In this document: in pieces, positions 15,758-25,851 of the stretch
Position numbering within the stretch: the first letter of the stretch is position 1
How the letters are laid out: every line of letters starts with the position of its first letter
Made by a program: the position numbers and the translations under genes
NCBI GenBank assembly: GCA_023388255.1
Contig: JAEWGO010000023.1
Coordinates: 1-64,000 of the forward strand
DNA length: 64,000 nt
Direction: 5' to 3'
Source: Pseudomonadota bacterium
Lineage (GTDB): Bacteria > Pseudomonadota > Gammaproteobacteria > Xanthomonadales > Rhodanobacteraceae
Notes under the pieces: model-generated
What the model was told of the DNA's origin: nothing
Database searches by the model: none
The model's input: the letters and a program-made list of their open reading frames with translations, nothing else

Positions 15758-16273
15758 ATGAATCCGAATCCGTTCGCGTGGTCATTCCGCGCGCAGTTTC
15801 TCACCGGGGCGCTGGTCTGCATCGCGTTGCTGGCCTACGCGCTGTTCGAACAGTTCCAGATGGGCGTGGAACCCTGTCCGAAGTGCATTTTCCAGCGCGT
15901 CGCGTTCCTTGCGATGGCCATCATTTTTCTCGTCGGCGGCTTGCACTCGCCGCGCCGTAACGGTCGGCGCGCCTATGCGATGCTGGTCGCAATCGCAGCG
16001 GCGGTCGGTGCGGTTGTCGCAGTTCGCCATTTGATCGTGCAGTTCTCGCCGCAGGATCCGCTGACTGCAGGCTGTGGTCCGGGCCTCAACTACCTGCTTG
16101 ATTCCTTCCCGATCGCCGAGGCGATCAAGAAGGCGTTCATGGCGACGGGCGATTGCGGCGAGATCAGCTGGACCTTCCTTGGCTTGACGATGCCGGGCTG
16201 GACCTTGATCTGCTACGTGCTGCTTGGTGCCGGCGCGCTCTGGGCCGGCTTTCGCCGTCGCGCCATCGCATAG
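15758..16273 (+). CDS. dsbB: Disulfide bond formation protein DsbB
   Basis: Inner-membrane quinone reductase that reoxidises DsbA (171 aa, four membrane segments). The two required Cys pairs are visible: CPKC at residues 40-43 in the first periplasmic loop, and a second pair in the long loop (AGCGPG and TGDCGEISW). The ATG at 15758 (MNPNPFAW) follows a weak GGGGAA; the longer frame runs into the previous gene. It stands alone between the glycosyltransferase and DAHP synthase genes. Confidence 0.9.
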   Translation: MNPNPFAWSFRAQFLTGALVCIALLAYALFEQFQMGVEPCPKCIFQRVAFLAMAIIFLVGGLHSPRRNGRRAYAMLVAIAAAVGAVVAVRHLIVQFSPQDPLTAGCGPGLNYLLDSFPIAEAIKKAFMATGDCGEISWTFLGLTMPGWTLICYVLLGAGALWAGFRRRAIA

Positions 16274-16323
16274 TCGCGCGCCATGAGCTGTGGCATGATG
16301 AATTTTCCGCAGCGCAACAAATC

Positions 16324-17721
16324 ATGGCCGCCATGAGATCGTCCGAACGCAACCTGCATCCTGTTCGCGAAGCCGCCAATTGGGCGCCGTCGTCATGGCA
16401 GGGGTTTCCGCACACGCAGCAACCGGTGTATGCGGACGCGGACGAACTCGGGCGCGCGCTGGCGCAACTGCACGAGCTGCCGCCGCTGGTCACGTCGTGG
16501 GAAATCCTCGCGCTGAAGCGCCTGCTCGCCGATGCGGCCGAGGGCAAGCGCTTCCTGCTGCAGGGCGGTGATTGCGCCGAGAGTTTCGCCGACTGCAGTT
16601 CGCCGCCGATTTCGAACCGGTTGAAGGTCATGCTGCAGATGAGCCTCGTGCTCGTGCATGGCCTGAAGCTCCCGGTCGTGCGCGTCGGCCGCTTTGCCGG
16701 CCAATACGCGAAGCCGCGTTCGGCCGATACCGAAACGCGCGATGGCGAGACGTTGCCGTGCTACCGCGGCGACCTCGTCAACGATGCCGCGTTCGCCGCC
16801 GAGGCGCGCCGCGCCGATCCGCAGCGGATGATCCGCGGCCACGCGCATTCGGCGATGACGATGAACTTCGTGCGCGCGCTGATCGACGGCGGCTTCGCCG
16901 ACCTGCATCACCCCGAATACTGGGATCTGGCCTGGGTCGAGCATTCGCCGTTGCAGGGCGAGTATCGGCAGATGGTCGAGTCGATCGGCAATTCGCTGCG
17001 TTTCATGGAAACGCTCGCCGGCGAGTCGATCGGCAGCTACCAGCGCGTCGATTTCTACACTTCGCACGAAGCGCTGGTGCTGCACTACGAACAGGCGTTG
17101 ACGCGCCAGGTGCCGCGCCAATGGGGCTGGTTCAACCTGTCCACGCATTTCCCGTGGATCGGCATGCGCACGGCCGCGCTGGATGGCGCGCACGTCGAGT
17201 ACTTCCGCGGACTGCGCAACCCGATCGCGGTGAAGGTCGGGCCCTCAGTCACGCCCGATCAGCTGTTGCGCTTGATCGACGTGCTCGACCCCGACAACGA
17301 CCCCGGCCGCCTCACCCTGATCCACCGCATGGGTGCTGCGAAGATCGAATCCGCACTGCCGCCGCTGCTCGCTGCGGTGAAGTCGGCCGGACGCAAACCG
17401 CTGTGGGTTTGCGATCCGATGCACGGCAACACCGAGACGCTCGGCAACGGTGTCAAGACGCGCCGCTTCGAGAACATCCGCAACGAACTCGACCTTGCCT
17501 TCGATGTGCACGCTGCGGTCGGCACGCGCCTCGGCGGCGTGCATCTGGAACTGACCGGCGAGAATGTCACCGAATGCCTCGGCGGCGCGCGTGACCTGAC
17601 CGAAACCGATCTTGCCCGCGCCTACAAGTCGCAAGTCGATCCGCGGCTCAACTACGAGCAATCGCTGGAACTGGCGATGCTGATCGTGCGCAAACGCGGC
17701 GTCACGGCGCAGCCGGCGTAA
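16324..17721 (+). CDS. 3-deoxy-7-phosphoheptulonate (DAHP) synthase, class II
   Basis: First enzyme of the shikimate pathway: it joins phosphoenolpyruvate and erythrose 4-phosphate. The protein (465 aa) is the plant-like class II type. Visible motifs are FLLQGGDCAESFADC, VGRFAGQYAKPRS, IRGHAHSAMTMNFVR, HTSHEAL-like FYTSHEALVLHYE, and VCDPMHGNTE near the C terminus, which carry metal and substrate ligands. Length matches the family (about 450-470). The ATG at 16324 is used; a second ATG at 16333 is equally possible, and neither has a good ribosome-binding site. No neighbouring aro gene is present. Confidence 0.93.
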   Translation: MAAMRSSERNLHPVREAANWAPSSWQGFPHTQQPVYADADELGRALAQLHELPPLVTSWEILALKRLLADAAEGKRFLLQGGDCAESFADCSSPPISNRLKVMLQMSLVLVHGLKLPVVRVGRFAGQYAKPRSADTETRDGETLPCYRGDLVNDAAFAAEARRADPQRMIRGHAHSAMTMNFVRALIDGGFADLHHPEYWDLAWVEHSPLQGEYRQMVESIGNSLRFMETLAGESIGSYQRVDFYTSHEALVLHYEQALTRQVPRQWGWFNLSTHFPWIGMRTAALDGAHVEYFRGLRNPIAVKVGPSVTPDQLLRLIDVLDPDNDPGRLTLIHRMGAAKIESALPPLLAAVKSAGRKPLWVCDPMHGNTETLGNGVKTRRFENIRNELDLAFDVHAAVGTRLGGVHLELTGENVTECLGGARDLTETDLARAYKSQVDPRLNYEQSLELAMLIVRKRGVTAQPA

Positions 17722-17838
17722 GAATCCGCTGCGCGGTGAGTCGCCGGCAGGCAATGGGCGCTGCGGGTGCATGAATGTACTGCGTGGTTGTCGCCAGCCC
17801 GAGGACGACCGCGAATGCCGGATTCGCCGATGGCTCGA

Positions 17839-17868
17839 ACAGCACCCCGGGTCGAACCGGAGTGCTGT
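17839..17868. terminator. Hairpin between convergent DAHP synthase and typA genes
   Basis: ACAGCAC (17839-17845) and GTGCTGT (17862-17868) flank an inner CCGG/CCGG pair, with one C-A mismatch and a six-base loop. There is no T-run on either strand, so its role as terminator is only inferred from its place between convergent genes. The rest of 17722-17889 holds nothing recognisable. Confidence 0.35.
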
Positions 17869-17889
17869 GGTATCGCGCGCGTTGGCGAA

Positions 17890-19722
<1,833 letters not shown>

Positions 19723-19775
19723 GCGAATGGGCGGCGCCCGCAAAGGCGTCGCGACCGGAAATAGGAGGGAGGCGG

Positions 19776-19781
19776 ATTATA
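19776..19781 (-). promoter_or_regulatory. -10 box of the typA promoter
   Basis: Read on the minus strand this is a perfect TATAAT, about 55 bases upstream of the typA ATG. No convincing -35 is seen 16-18 bases further upstream, so activity may need an activator or UP-type contacts. Confidence 0.45.
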
Positions 19782-19918
19782 CGCAGGTTGGCGTTGCGCC
19801 GCAGCATGCGATTGTGCGGCGCGCCGTGGATGCGGCGGCGCATGCCGACAGTGGTTCGGTTAGAGTTCGCACCCCGCTGCCGGCGTGCCGGCGCACCTTT
19901 GCATCCGAGGAGTACCCC

Positions 19919-20440
19919 ATGGCCCTGAAAGCCACCATCACCACGTCGCGCGGCCCGATCCACGTGACCCTGTTCGACGACAAAACCCCGCTGACTGTCG
20001 CCAGTTTCGTGAATCTCGCTCAGCGCGGTTACTACGACGGGCTGACGTTCCATCGCGTGATCCCGGACTTCATGATCCAGGGCGGCTGCCCGCATGGCAG
20101 CGGTACCGGCGGCCCGGGCTACAAGTTCGAAGACGAGATCGTTCCGGGCCTGAAGCATGACCGCCCGGGCATCCTGTCGATGGCGAACGCGGGCCCGCGC
20201 ACGAATGGCAGCCAGTTCTTCATCACGCACGTCCCGACGTCGTGGCTGGACGGCAAGCACACCGTGTTCGGCGCGGTGGTCGGCAGCGAAGACCAGAAGG
20301 TCGTCGATGCGATCCGTGGCGAAGACACGATCGAGTCGATCCGCGTTGAAGGCGACACTGCGCCGCTGCTGGAAAAAGAGAAGGCGCGCATCGAGCAGTG
20401 GAACGCGGCGCTCGACGCGGCCGGATTCAAGGCGCGCTGA
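19919..20440 (+). CDS. ppiB: Peptidyl-prolyl cis-trans isomerase, cyclophilin type
   Basis: Cyclophilin (173 aa) that speeds proline isomerisation during folding. It has no signal peptide, so it acts in the cytoplasm. Active-site residues are visible in FHRVIPDFMIQGGCPHGSGTGGPG, cited in part, and in SMANAGPRTNGSQFFITHVP, with WLDGKHTVFG after it. The extra C-terminal tail of about ten residues (IEQWNAALDAAGFKAR) is longer than in E. coli PpiB. GAGGAG seven bases upstream supports the ATG at 19919. It is divergent from typA. Confidence 0.92.
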   Translation: MALKATITTSRGPIHVTLFDDKTPLTVASFVNLAQRGYYDGLTFHRVIPDFMIQGGCPHGSGTGGPGYKFEDEIVPGLKHDRPGILSMANAGPRTNGSQFFITHVPTSWLDGKHTVFGAVVGSEDQKVVDAIRGEDTIESIRVEGDTAPLLEKEKARIEQWNAALDAAGFKAR

Positions 20441-20459
20441 ATCCCTTCGGGAAATGCGT

Positions 20460-20491
20460 GATCGCCCGCTTCGGTGCCGAAGCGGGCGATC
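20460..20491. terminator. Strong inverted repeat between convergent genes
   Basis: A 15-base arm GATCGCCCGCTTCGG (20460-20474) is perfectly repeated in inverted form at 20477-20491, with a two-base centre. It lies between the cyclophilin stop and the end of the minus-strand GlsB-like gene. No long T-run follows, but the position fits a two-way terminator. Confidence 0.6.
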
Positions 20492-20501
20492 GTCGCCGGG
20501 T

Positions 20502-20765
20502 TCAGGCGCTATTGCGTTTGAAGACGCGGTAGATCGCGAGGAGAATCAGCGAGCCGATCACCCCGCCGATGAAGCCTGACGGCTGGATCTCGCCGCCGGG
20601 GCCTGTGGTGCCGAACACCACGCTGCTGAGCCAGCCGCCGAGGAACATGCCGGCGACGCCGAGCAAGCCGGTGATGATGAAGCCGCCCGGGTCCTTGCCC
20701 GGCATCAGGAACTTCGCGACGATGCCGACGACCAATCCAACGATGAACAGCCACAACCAGGACAT
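20502..20765 (-). CDS. GlsB/YeaQ/YmgE family stress-associated membrane protein
   Basis: A small inner-membrane protein (87 aa) of the transglycosylase-associated family, induced by stress in several bacteria; its exact role is unknown. It has three hydrophobic segments: SWLWLFIVGLVVGIVAKFL, ITGLLGVAGMFLGGWLSSVV and SGFIGGVIGSLILLAIY. The motif PGKDPGGFIIT between the first two is typical of the family. GGAGG seven bases upstream (minus strand) fixes the start at 20765. Confidence 0.88.
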   Translation of the reverse strand: MSWLWLFIVGLVVGIVAKFLMPGKDPGGFIITGLLGVAGMFLGGWLSSVVFGTTGPGGEIQPSGFIGGVIGSLILLAIYRVFKRNSA

Positions 20766-20883
20766 GGGAACCTCCGTTCGCGGGGGAAAAACGCCGTCGC
20801 ACTGTAGCGCAGGAATGCAGGCCGCGGCGCGCGCGCAACACCACTTCACGATCCGGCTCGGCGGCCGGCACATTCGGGCTGTG

Positions 20884-20892
20884 TGCTAGAAT
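20884..20892 (+). promoter_or_regulatory. Extended -10 promoter for the aminotransferase operon
   Basis: TGC followed by TAGAAT gives an extended -10 element 50 bases before the aminotransferase ATG. No good -35 is present, which is acceptable for extended -10 promoters. Confidence 0.4.
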
Positions 20893-20941
20893 CGGCGACT
20901 TTCCAGCTCGTTCCGAGCTCGCATTTTTCCCGAGGATTTTC

Positions 20942-22138
20942 ATGCCCACTCTCGCCGCGCGCATGGGGCGCGCCAAGCCCAGCGCGATCATGGCTGTCGC
21001 CGAAAAGGCCAAGAAACTCAAGGCCGAAGGTCGCGACATCGTCAGCTTTTCGATTGGCGTGCCGAACTTCCTGCCTGGCGATCACGTCTACGCCGCGGTG
21101 CGCGATGCGCTCGCGAAGGACAGTGGCCAGTACGGCTCGAATCGCGGCGCAGATGCGTTGCTCGACGCATTCCTGAAGCATCTCGAGCAGGGCGGCCTGG
21201 ACGGGTACACGCGCAGGAATCTCGCGACCGGCATTGGCGCCAAGCACGTGCTCTACAACCTCGCCGAAGTGTTGCTCGATCCGGGCGAGACGATCGCATT
21301 CTCCGTACCGTACTGGACCAGCTATCTCGACATCGCCGAGATCGTCGACGCGAAAATCCGGCTGATGCCGTGTTCGGCCGCGCAGAACTACAAGCTGACC
21401 CCGGCACAACTCGATGCGGCGCTGCCGGGCGTAAAGGTGTTCCTGTTCAACAATCCGTCGAATCCGACCGGCATGGTCTACACGAAGGACGAGATCGCCG
21501 CGCTGGCGGACGTGCTGGTCAAGCATCCGGACGTATGGATCATCTGCGACGACATCTACAACCGGATGATCTTCGACGGTATCGGTTACCACAATTTCGT
21601 CAATGCACGGCCGGAACTGCGCGATCGCGTGATCCATGTCGACTCGATCTCCAAGACATACGGCATGCCCGGCTGGCGCGTCGGTTTCATCGCCGGGCCC
21701 GAAGTCGTCGCCCAGGCGGTCACGACCATGAACTCGAACCACATCACCAACATTCCGGAAATCGTCACCGCCGCCGCGGTCGCTGCCCTGAGTGGTCCGC
21801 AGGATGTACCGCAGCACAAATGCGCCGAGTTCCAGGCCAAGCGCGACGAAGTGATGGCGATGATGGATTCGATTCCCGGCGTCGTCTGTCCGCGACCGCA
21901 AGGCGCGTTCTACGTGTTCCCTGACATTTCCTGCGCATTCGGCAAGAGTCACCACGACGTGAAGATCGGCAACGACGTCGATTTCTGCAACGCGTTGCTC
22001 GAAGCGAAGGGTGTCGCCTGCGTGCCGGGTTCGGCCTTCGGCGATTCGAACGCGCTGCGCATTTCCTACACGTGCCCGACCGCGCAGTTGCCGGAAGGCC
22101 TGAAGCGCTTGCGCGAGTTCTTCGCCGAACTCGCATGA
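20942..22138 (+). CDS. Pyridoxal-phosphate aminotransferase, aspartate type (class I)
   Basis: A fold-type I transaminase (398 aa) that most resembles class Ib aspartate aminotransferases, making aspartate or related amino acids from oxaloacetate and glutamate. The substrate-domain motif NNPSNPTG, the cofactor-contacting CDDIYNRM, and the Schiff-base motif SISKTYGMPGWRVGF with its Lys are all visible. The C-terminal arginine region (NALRISYTCP) binds the carboxylate. It overlaps the following glutaredoxin-like gene by ATGA, so the two form an operon. Exact substrate is not certain from sequence. Confidence 0.9.
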   Translation: MPTLAARMGRAKPSAIMAVAEKAKKLKAEGRDIVSFSIGVPNFLPGDHVYAAVRDALAKDSGQYGSNRGADALLDAFLKHLEQGGLDGYTRRNLATGIGAKHVLYNLAEVLLDPGETIAFSVPYWTSYLDIAEIVDAKIRLMPCSAAQNYKLTPAQLDAALPGVKVFLFNNPSNPTGMVYTKDEIAALADVLVKHPDVWIICDDIYNRMIFDGIGYHNFVNARPELRDRVIHVDSISKTYGMPGWRVGFIAGPEVVAQAVTTMNSNHITNIPEIVTAAAVAALSGPQDVPQHKCAEFQAKRDEVMAMMDSIPGVVCPRPQGAFYVFPDISCAFGKSHHDVKIGNDVDFCNALLEAKGVACVPGSAFGDSNALRISYTCPTAQLPEGLKRLREFFAELA

Positions 22139-22512
22139 GCGCGATGCATCGCCTGTTGCGCGCGCTGGCGATCACATTGGCGATCGTCGCGCTCGCCGCA
22201 TGCACACGCGTCGCGCCTGTCGACCGGGCAGCGCTGCGTGCCACCGTCGGCGATGAGCCGGTCGTGCTGCTGTCGGCGTCATGGTGCGGTTATTGCCGCA
22301 AGCTGCGCGCCGACCTCAAGCAATGGGGCGTGCAATATCGCGAATACGACGTCGAGAGCAGCGAAGCCGGCGTGCATGCGTTCGCGCAGCTTCGTGGTGG
22401 CGGTGTGCCGATCCTGCTGGTCGGCGAGCAACGTTTCGATGGTTACGTGCCCAATCAGATCCACGCGTCGTTGCGCGAGGCCGGCATCGTGCCGGCCACC
22501 GCCGCACGCTGA
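22135..22512 (+). CDS. Glutaredoxin-like lipoprotein
   Basis: A 125-aa protein with a lipoprotein signal peptide: hydrophobic segment then LAAC with Cys23 as the lipid-modified residue. The mature part is a glutaredoxin fold with the redox motif SWCGYCRKL (Cys51 and Cys54) and the cis-Pro segment GGGVPILLV. By analogy it may handle thiols at the envelope, which is unusual because most glutaredoxins are cytoplasmic. The ATG at 22135 overlaps the aminotransferase stop. Partner and substrate are unknown. Confidence 0.8.
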   Translation: MSAMHRLLRALAITLAIVALAACTRVAPVDRAALRATVGDEPVVLLSASWCGYCRKLRADLKQWGVQYREYDVESSEAGVHAFAQLRGGGVPILLVGEQRFDGYVPNQIHASLREAGIVPATAAR

Positions 22513-22545
22513 TTACGTCCAGTTGTCCTTGCGAGGTTAGAAACG

Positions 22546-23532
22546 ATGAAAGCTCCCGTCCGTGTTGCCGTGACCGGCGCCGCCGGCCAGATCGGTTACG
22601 CCCTGCTGTTCCGCATTGCCGCCGGCGACATGCTCGGCCCGGATCAGCCGGTGATCCTGCATCTGCTCGAAATCACGCCCGCGCTGCCCTCTCTGCAGGG
22701 CGTGGTGATGGAGCTCAACGACTGCGCGTTCCCGACGCTGGCTGGTGTAGTCGCGACCGACGACGTCAACGTCGCGTTCAAGGACGTCGACTACGCATTG
22801 CTGGTCGGCGCGCGTCCGCGCGGCCCCGGCATGGAGCGCAAGGATCTGCTCGAAGCGAACGGGGCGATCTTCGCGCCGCAAGGCAAGGCGCTGAACGATC
22901 ATGCCAAGCGCGACGTGAAGGTGCTCGTGGTGGGCAACCCGGCCAACACGAATGCGTTGATCGCGCAGCAGAACGCGCCGGACCTCGATCCGAACTGTTT
23001 CACCGCGATGGTCCGCCTCGACCACAACCGCGCGCTGTCGCAGCTCGCCGAGAAGACCGCGGCACATACGACCGACATCAAGCGCATGACGATCTGGGGC
23101 AACCATTCGTCGACGCAATATCCGGACATCCATCACGCGACGGTAAACGGCAACGCCGCGACCGGTCTCGTCGACCAGACCTGGTACAAGGACACGTTCA
23201 TCCCGACCGTGCAGCAGCGTGGCGCGGCGATCATCAAGGCGCGCGGCGCGTCGTCGGCGGCCTCGGCGGCTTCCGCAGCGATCGACCACATGCGTACCTG
23301 GGCACTTGGCACCGCCGAAGGCGACTGGGCGTCGATGGGCATTCCGTCCGATGGCTCCTACGGCATCGCGCCGGGCGTGATCTACGGTTACCCGGTCACC
23401 GTGAAGAACGGCAAGTACACGATCGTGCAGGGCCTCGAGATCAATGCGTTCTCGCGCGAACGCATGGATGCGACCGAGCAGGAACTGCGCGAGGAACGCG
23501 CCGGGGTCGAGCATCTGTTCGCCAAGCGCTGA
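22546..23532 (+). CDS. mdh: Malate dehydrogenase
   Basis: NAD-dependent malate dehydrogenase (328 aa), which interconverts malate and oxaloacetate in the TCA cycle. The nucleotide-binding motif TGAAGQIGYALLFRI is at the N terminus. The substrate arginines are in GARPRGPGMERKDLL and RLDHNRAL, and the catalytic His is in TIWGNHSSTQYPD. This is the approx. 328-aa type used by many Gram-negatives rather than the 312-aa E. coli type. Oxaloacetate made here would feed the methylcitrate synthase encoded downstream. A strong terminator follows. Confidence 0.95.
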   Translation: MKAPVRVAVTGAAGQIGYALLFRIAAGDMLGPDQPVILHLLEITPALPSLQGVVMELNDCAFPTLAGVVATDDVNVAFKDVDYALLVGARPRGPGMERKDLLEANGAIFAPQGKALNDHAKRDVKVLVVGNPANTNALIAQQNAPDLDPNCFTAMVRLDHNRALSQLAEKTAAHTTDIKRMTIWGNHSSTQYPDIHHATVNGNAATGLVDQTWYKDTFIPTVQQRGAAIIKARGASSAASAASAAIDHMRTWALGTAEGDWASMGIPSDGSYGIAPGVIYGYPVTVKNGKYTIVQGLEINAFSRERMDATEQELREERAGVEHLFAKR

Positions 23533-23543
23533 TCGCGCCTCAA

Positions 23544-23577
23544 GCCCTCCCTCTTGCGGGAGGGCGATAGCTTTTTT
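23544..23577 (+). terminator. Intrinsic terminator after mdh
   Basis: GCCCTCCC (23544-23551) pairs with GGGAGGGC (23558-23565), followed by GATAGC and six T residues (23572-23577). It lies 12 bases after the mdh stop. Confidence 0.85.
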
Positions 23578-23643
23578 GAAGGCGAGGGCTGAAGCGGGGC
23601 TGCCGTGCGCGGTTCCGCCTTCCCCTCGCAACCCGGAGTCCCG

Positions 23644-25722
23644 ATGAACAAGCCCGTTTTCGCCCTGGTCCTGATGGCCATCTCCAGCGCCAGCGCTTTC
23701 GCCGCCGAAGGCATGTGGACGCCGGACAATCTGCCGAAGGCAGAGATCCAGCAGCAATTCGGTTTCACGCCGGATGCGAAATGGGCCGAGCACGTGCAGA
23801 AGGCAGCGCTGCGCCTGGCTGGGGGCTGCTCGGGTTCGTTCGTGTCGCCTAACGGTCTCGTGCTGACCAATCACCATTGCGTCAATTCCTGCGTGCAGCA
23901 GCTTTCCAGCGCAGACAAGGACTACATCAAATCCGGTTTCCTCGCGAAGGACGAAAAAGACGAGGTCAAATGCCCGGAGATCGAACTTAACCGACTCGAT
24001 CAAATCACCGACGTCACCGCGCGCGTGCAACAGGCGACCGCGGGCAAGTCCGGCGAGGCGTACAGCAAGGCCGAGCGGGCGATCAAGTCCGCGATCGAGA
24101 AGGAGTGCGCGGGCAATGAGAGCGAAACGACGCGCTGCGACGTCGTCACGCTCTATCACGGCGGCGTCTACAGTCTCTACCGTTACCACCGCTACCAGGA
24201 CGTGCGCCTCGCGTTCGCGCCGGAACTGGAAGCCGCATTCTTCGGCGGCGATCCCGACAACTTCAACTTCCCGCGTTACGACCTCGACATGGGGCTGCTG
24301 CGCGCCTACGAGAACGGCAAGCCGGTTCGTCCGAAAGACTACTTCCCGTTCTCGAAGAACGGCGCGGGCGAAGGCGAGATGACCGTCATCGTCGGCAACC
24401 CGGGCGGCACCGACCGCCAGCTCACGGTATCTCAGCTCGAGCTCGCGCGCGACGACCAGGTCATTTCCTACTTGCTGTTTCTGGCCGAGCGCCGCGGCCT
24501 GCTCACGCAGTTCCGCAACGAGAGCGCCGAGCACTGGCGCATCGCGCAGAGCGACCTGTTCGGCACCGAAAACTCCTACAAGGTGTTGCGCGGCCGCCTG
24601 TCCGCGCTGCAGGACCCCGCCGTGTTCGACCTCAAGCGCGCGCAGGAGAAGGAGCTGCGCGACTTCGTCGATGCCGATCCCGCACGCAAGCAGAAGTACG
24701 GCGAAGCCTGGGACGAGATCGCCAAGGCGGTCGCGGTCGAGCGCAACATCGACGACCGCCATTCCTACATCGAGAGCGCGCGCGGTTTCTACTCGCGCTA
24801 CTTCGGCTACGCGCGCACGCTGGTGCGCGGTGCGGCTGAGCGTTCCAAGCCGGACGCCGAGCGCTTGCGTGAGTACACCGACGCGCGCCTGCCGGGACTG
24901 ACGCAGAACCTGTTCTCGACCGCGCCGATCTATCCGGACTACGAAAAGGTCAAGCTCGGCTGGTCGCTGACCAAGCTGCGCGAAATCCTCGGCACCGATG
25001 ATGCGTTCGTGAAGAAGGTGCTCGGCAAGGAATCGCCGGACGACCTGGCCAAACGCCTTGTCGACGGCAGCAAGCTCGGCGATCCGGCCGTGCGCAAGGC
25101 GCTGTGGGAAGGCGGCGCGGATGCGATCGCGAAGTCCGATGACCCGTTCATCATGCTTGCACGCAGCGTCGATGGCGACGCGCGCGCGATCCGTGCGCGC
25201 TACGAAAACGACGTGGAATCCGTTGTCGACAAGAACTCCGAACTGATCGCCGCAGCGCGTTTCGAGAAGTACGGCACCAGCGTCTATCCGGACGCTACCT
25301 TCACGCAGCGTTTCTCGTTCGGCAAGGTCGAGGGCTGGGACGAGAAGGGTGTGCCGGTCAAGCCGTTCACCACGATCGGTGGCGCGTTCGAGCACGCGAC
25401 GGGTTCGTATCCATTCGCGCTGCCGCAAAGCTGGCTGGACGCGAAGGCGGCCGGCCATCTGAACCTCGACCAGCGCTACGATTTCGTCAGCACCAACGAC
25501 ATCATCGGCGGCAACTCCGGCAGCCCGGTGGTCAACAGGAACGCGGAAGTCGTTGGTCTGGTGTTCGACGGCAACATCCATTCGCTCGGCGGCAACTACT
25601 GGTACGACGCGCGCCTCAATCGCGCGGTGTCCGTGCACAGTGGCGCGATCATGGAAGCGCTGCGCAACGTCTACCACGCGGATGCGCTGGTGAAGGAACT
25701 GGAAGCGGCGCGCAAGCGCTGA
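23644..25722 (+). CDS. S46 family dipeptidyl peptidase, DPP7-like
   Basis: A secreted serine peptidase (692 aa) that removes dipeptides from peptide N termini, probably in the periplasm. A signal peptide (residues 1-20, ending SAFA) precedes GMWTPDNLP. Catalytic features are visible: His in TNHHC (77-78), Asp in FNFPRYDLDMGLLR, and Ser625 in GGNSGSPVV. Twenty-five residues after the Ser is a Gly (in SLGGNYW). In the studied enzymes Gly there marks DPP7 (hydrophobic P1) and Arg marks DPP11 (acidic P1); applying that here is inference. The ATG at 23644 starts directly before the signal peptide. Confidence 0.92.
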   Translation: MNKPVFALVLMAISSASAFAAEGMWTPDNLPKAEIQQQFGFTPDAKWAEHVQKAALRLAGGCSGSFVSPNGLVLTNHHCVNSCVQQLSSADKDYIKSGFLAKDEKDEVKCPEIELNRLDQITDVTARVQQATAGKSGEAYSKAERAIKSAIEKECAGNESETTRCDVVTLYHGGVYSLYRYHRYQDVRLAFAPELEAAFFGGDPDNFNFPRYDLDMGLLRAYENGKPVRPKDYFPFSKNGAGEGEMTVIVGNPGGTDRQLTVSQLELARDDQVISYLLFLAERRGLLTQFRNESAEHWRIAQSDLFGTENSYKVLRGRLSALQDPAVFDLKRAQEKELRDFVDADPARKQKYGEAWDEIAKAVAVERNIDDRHSYIESARGFYSRYFGYARTLVRGAAERSKPDAERLREYTDARLPGLTQNLFSTAPIYPDYEKVKLGWSLTKLREILGTDDAFVKKVLGKESPDDLAKRLVDGSKLGDPAVRKALWEGGADAIAKSDDPFIMLARSVDGDARAIRARYENDVESVVDKNSELIAAARFEKYGTSVYPDATFTQRFSFGKVEGWDEKGVPVKPFTTIGGAFEHATGSYPFALPQSWLDAKAAGHLNLDQRYDFVSTNDIIGGNSGSPVVNRNAEVVGLVFDGNIHSLGGNYWYDARLNRAVSVHSGAIMEALRNVYHADALVKELEAARKR

Positions 25723-25851
25723 GGGCGCCTCGAAGGGCAGTCATCGAGGCGGGAAGGTCGCGTAACGGGCTCCGCGGACCGCGACCAAAGTCGCGGGTGT
25801 GCTGCTCCGGCTTCCGGCTAGGCTTGGCGAGCCAGCCGGAGGAGATGCGCG

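Noticed and set aside
17839..17868. A T-arm-like hairpin (minus strand GGTTCGACC) considered as a tRNA fragment or attachment site.
   Set aside because: There is no acceptor, D or anticodon arm nearby, and the stem lengths do not fit a tRNA.
22537..25677. A 1046-codon minus-strand open frame opposite mdh and the S46 peptidase.
   Set aside because: It is the mirror frame of well-supported genes and shows no family motif; long antisense frames are expected at this GC content.
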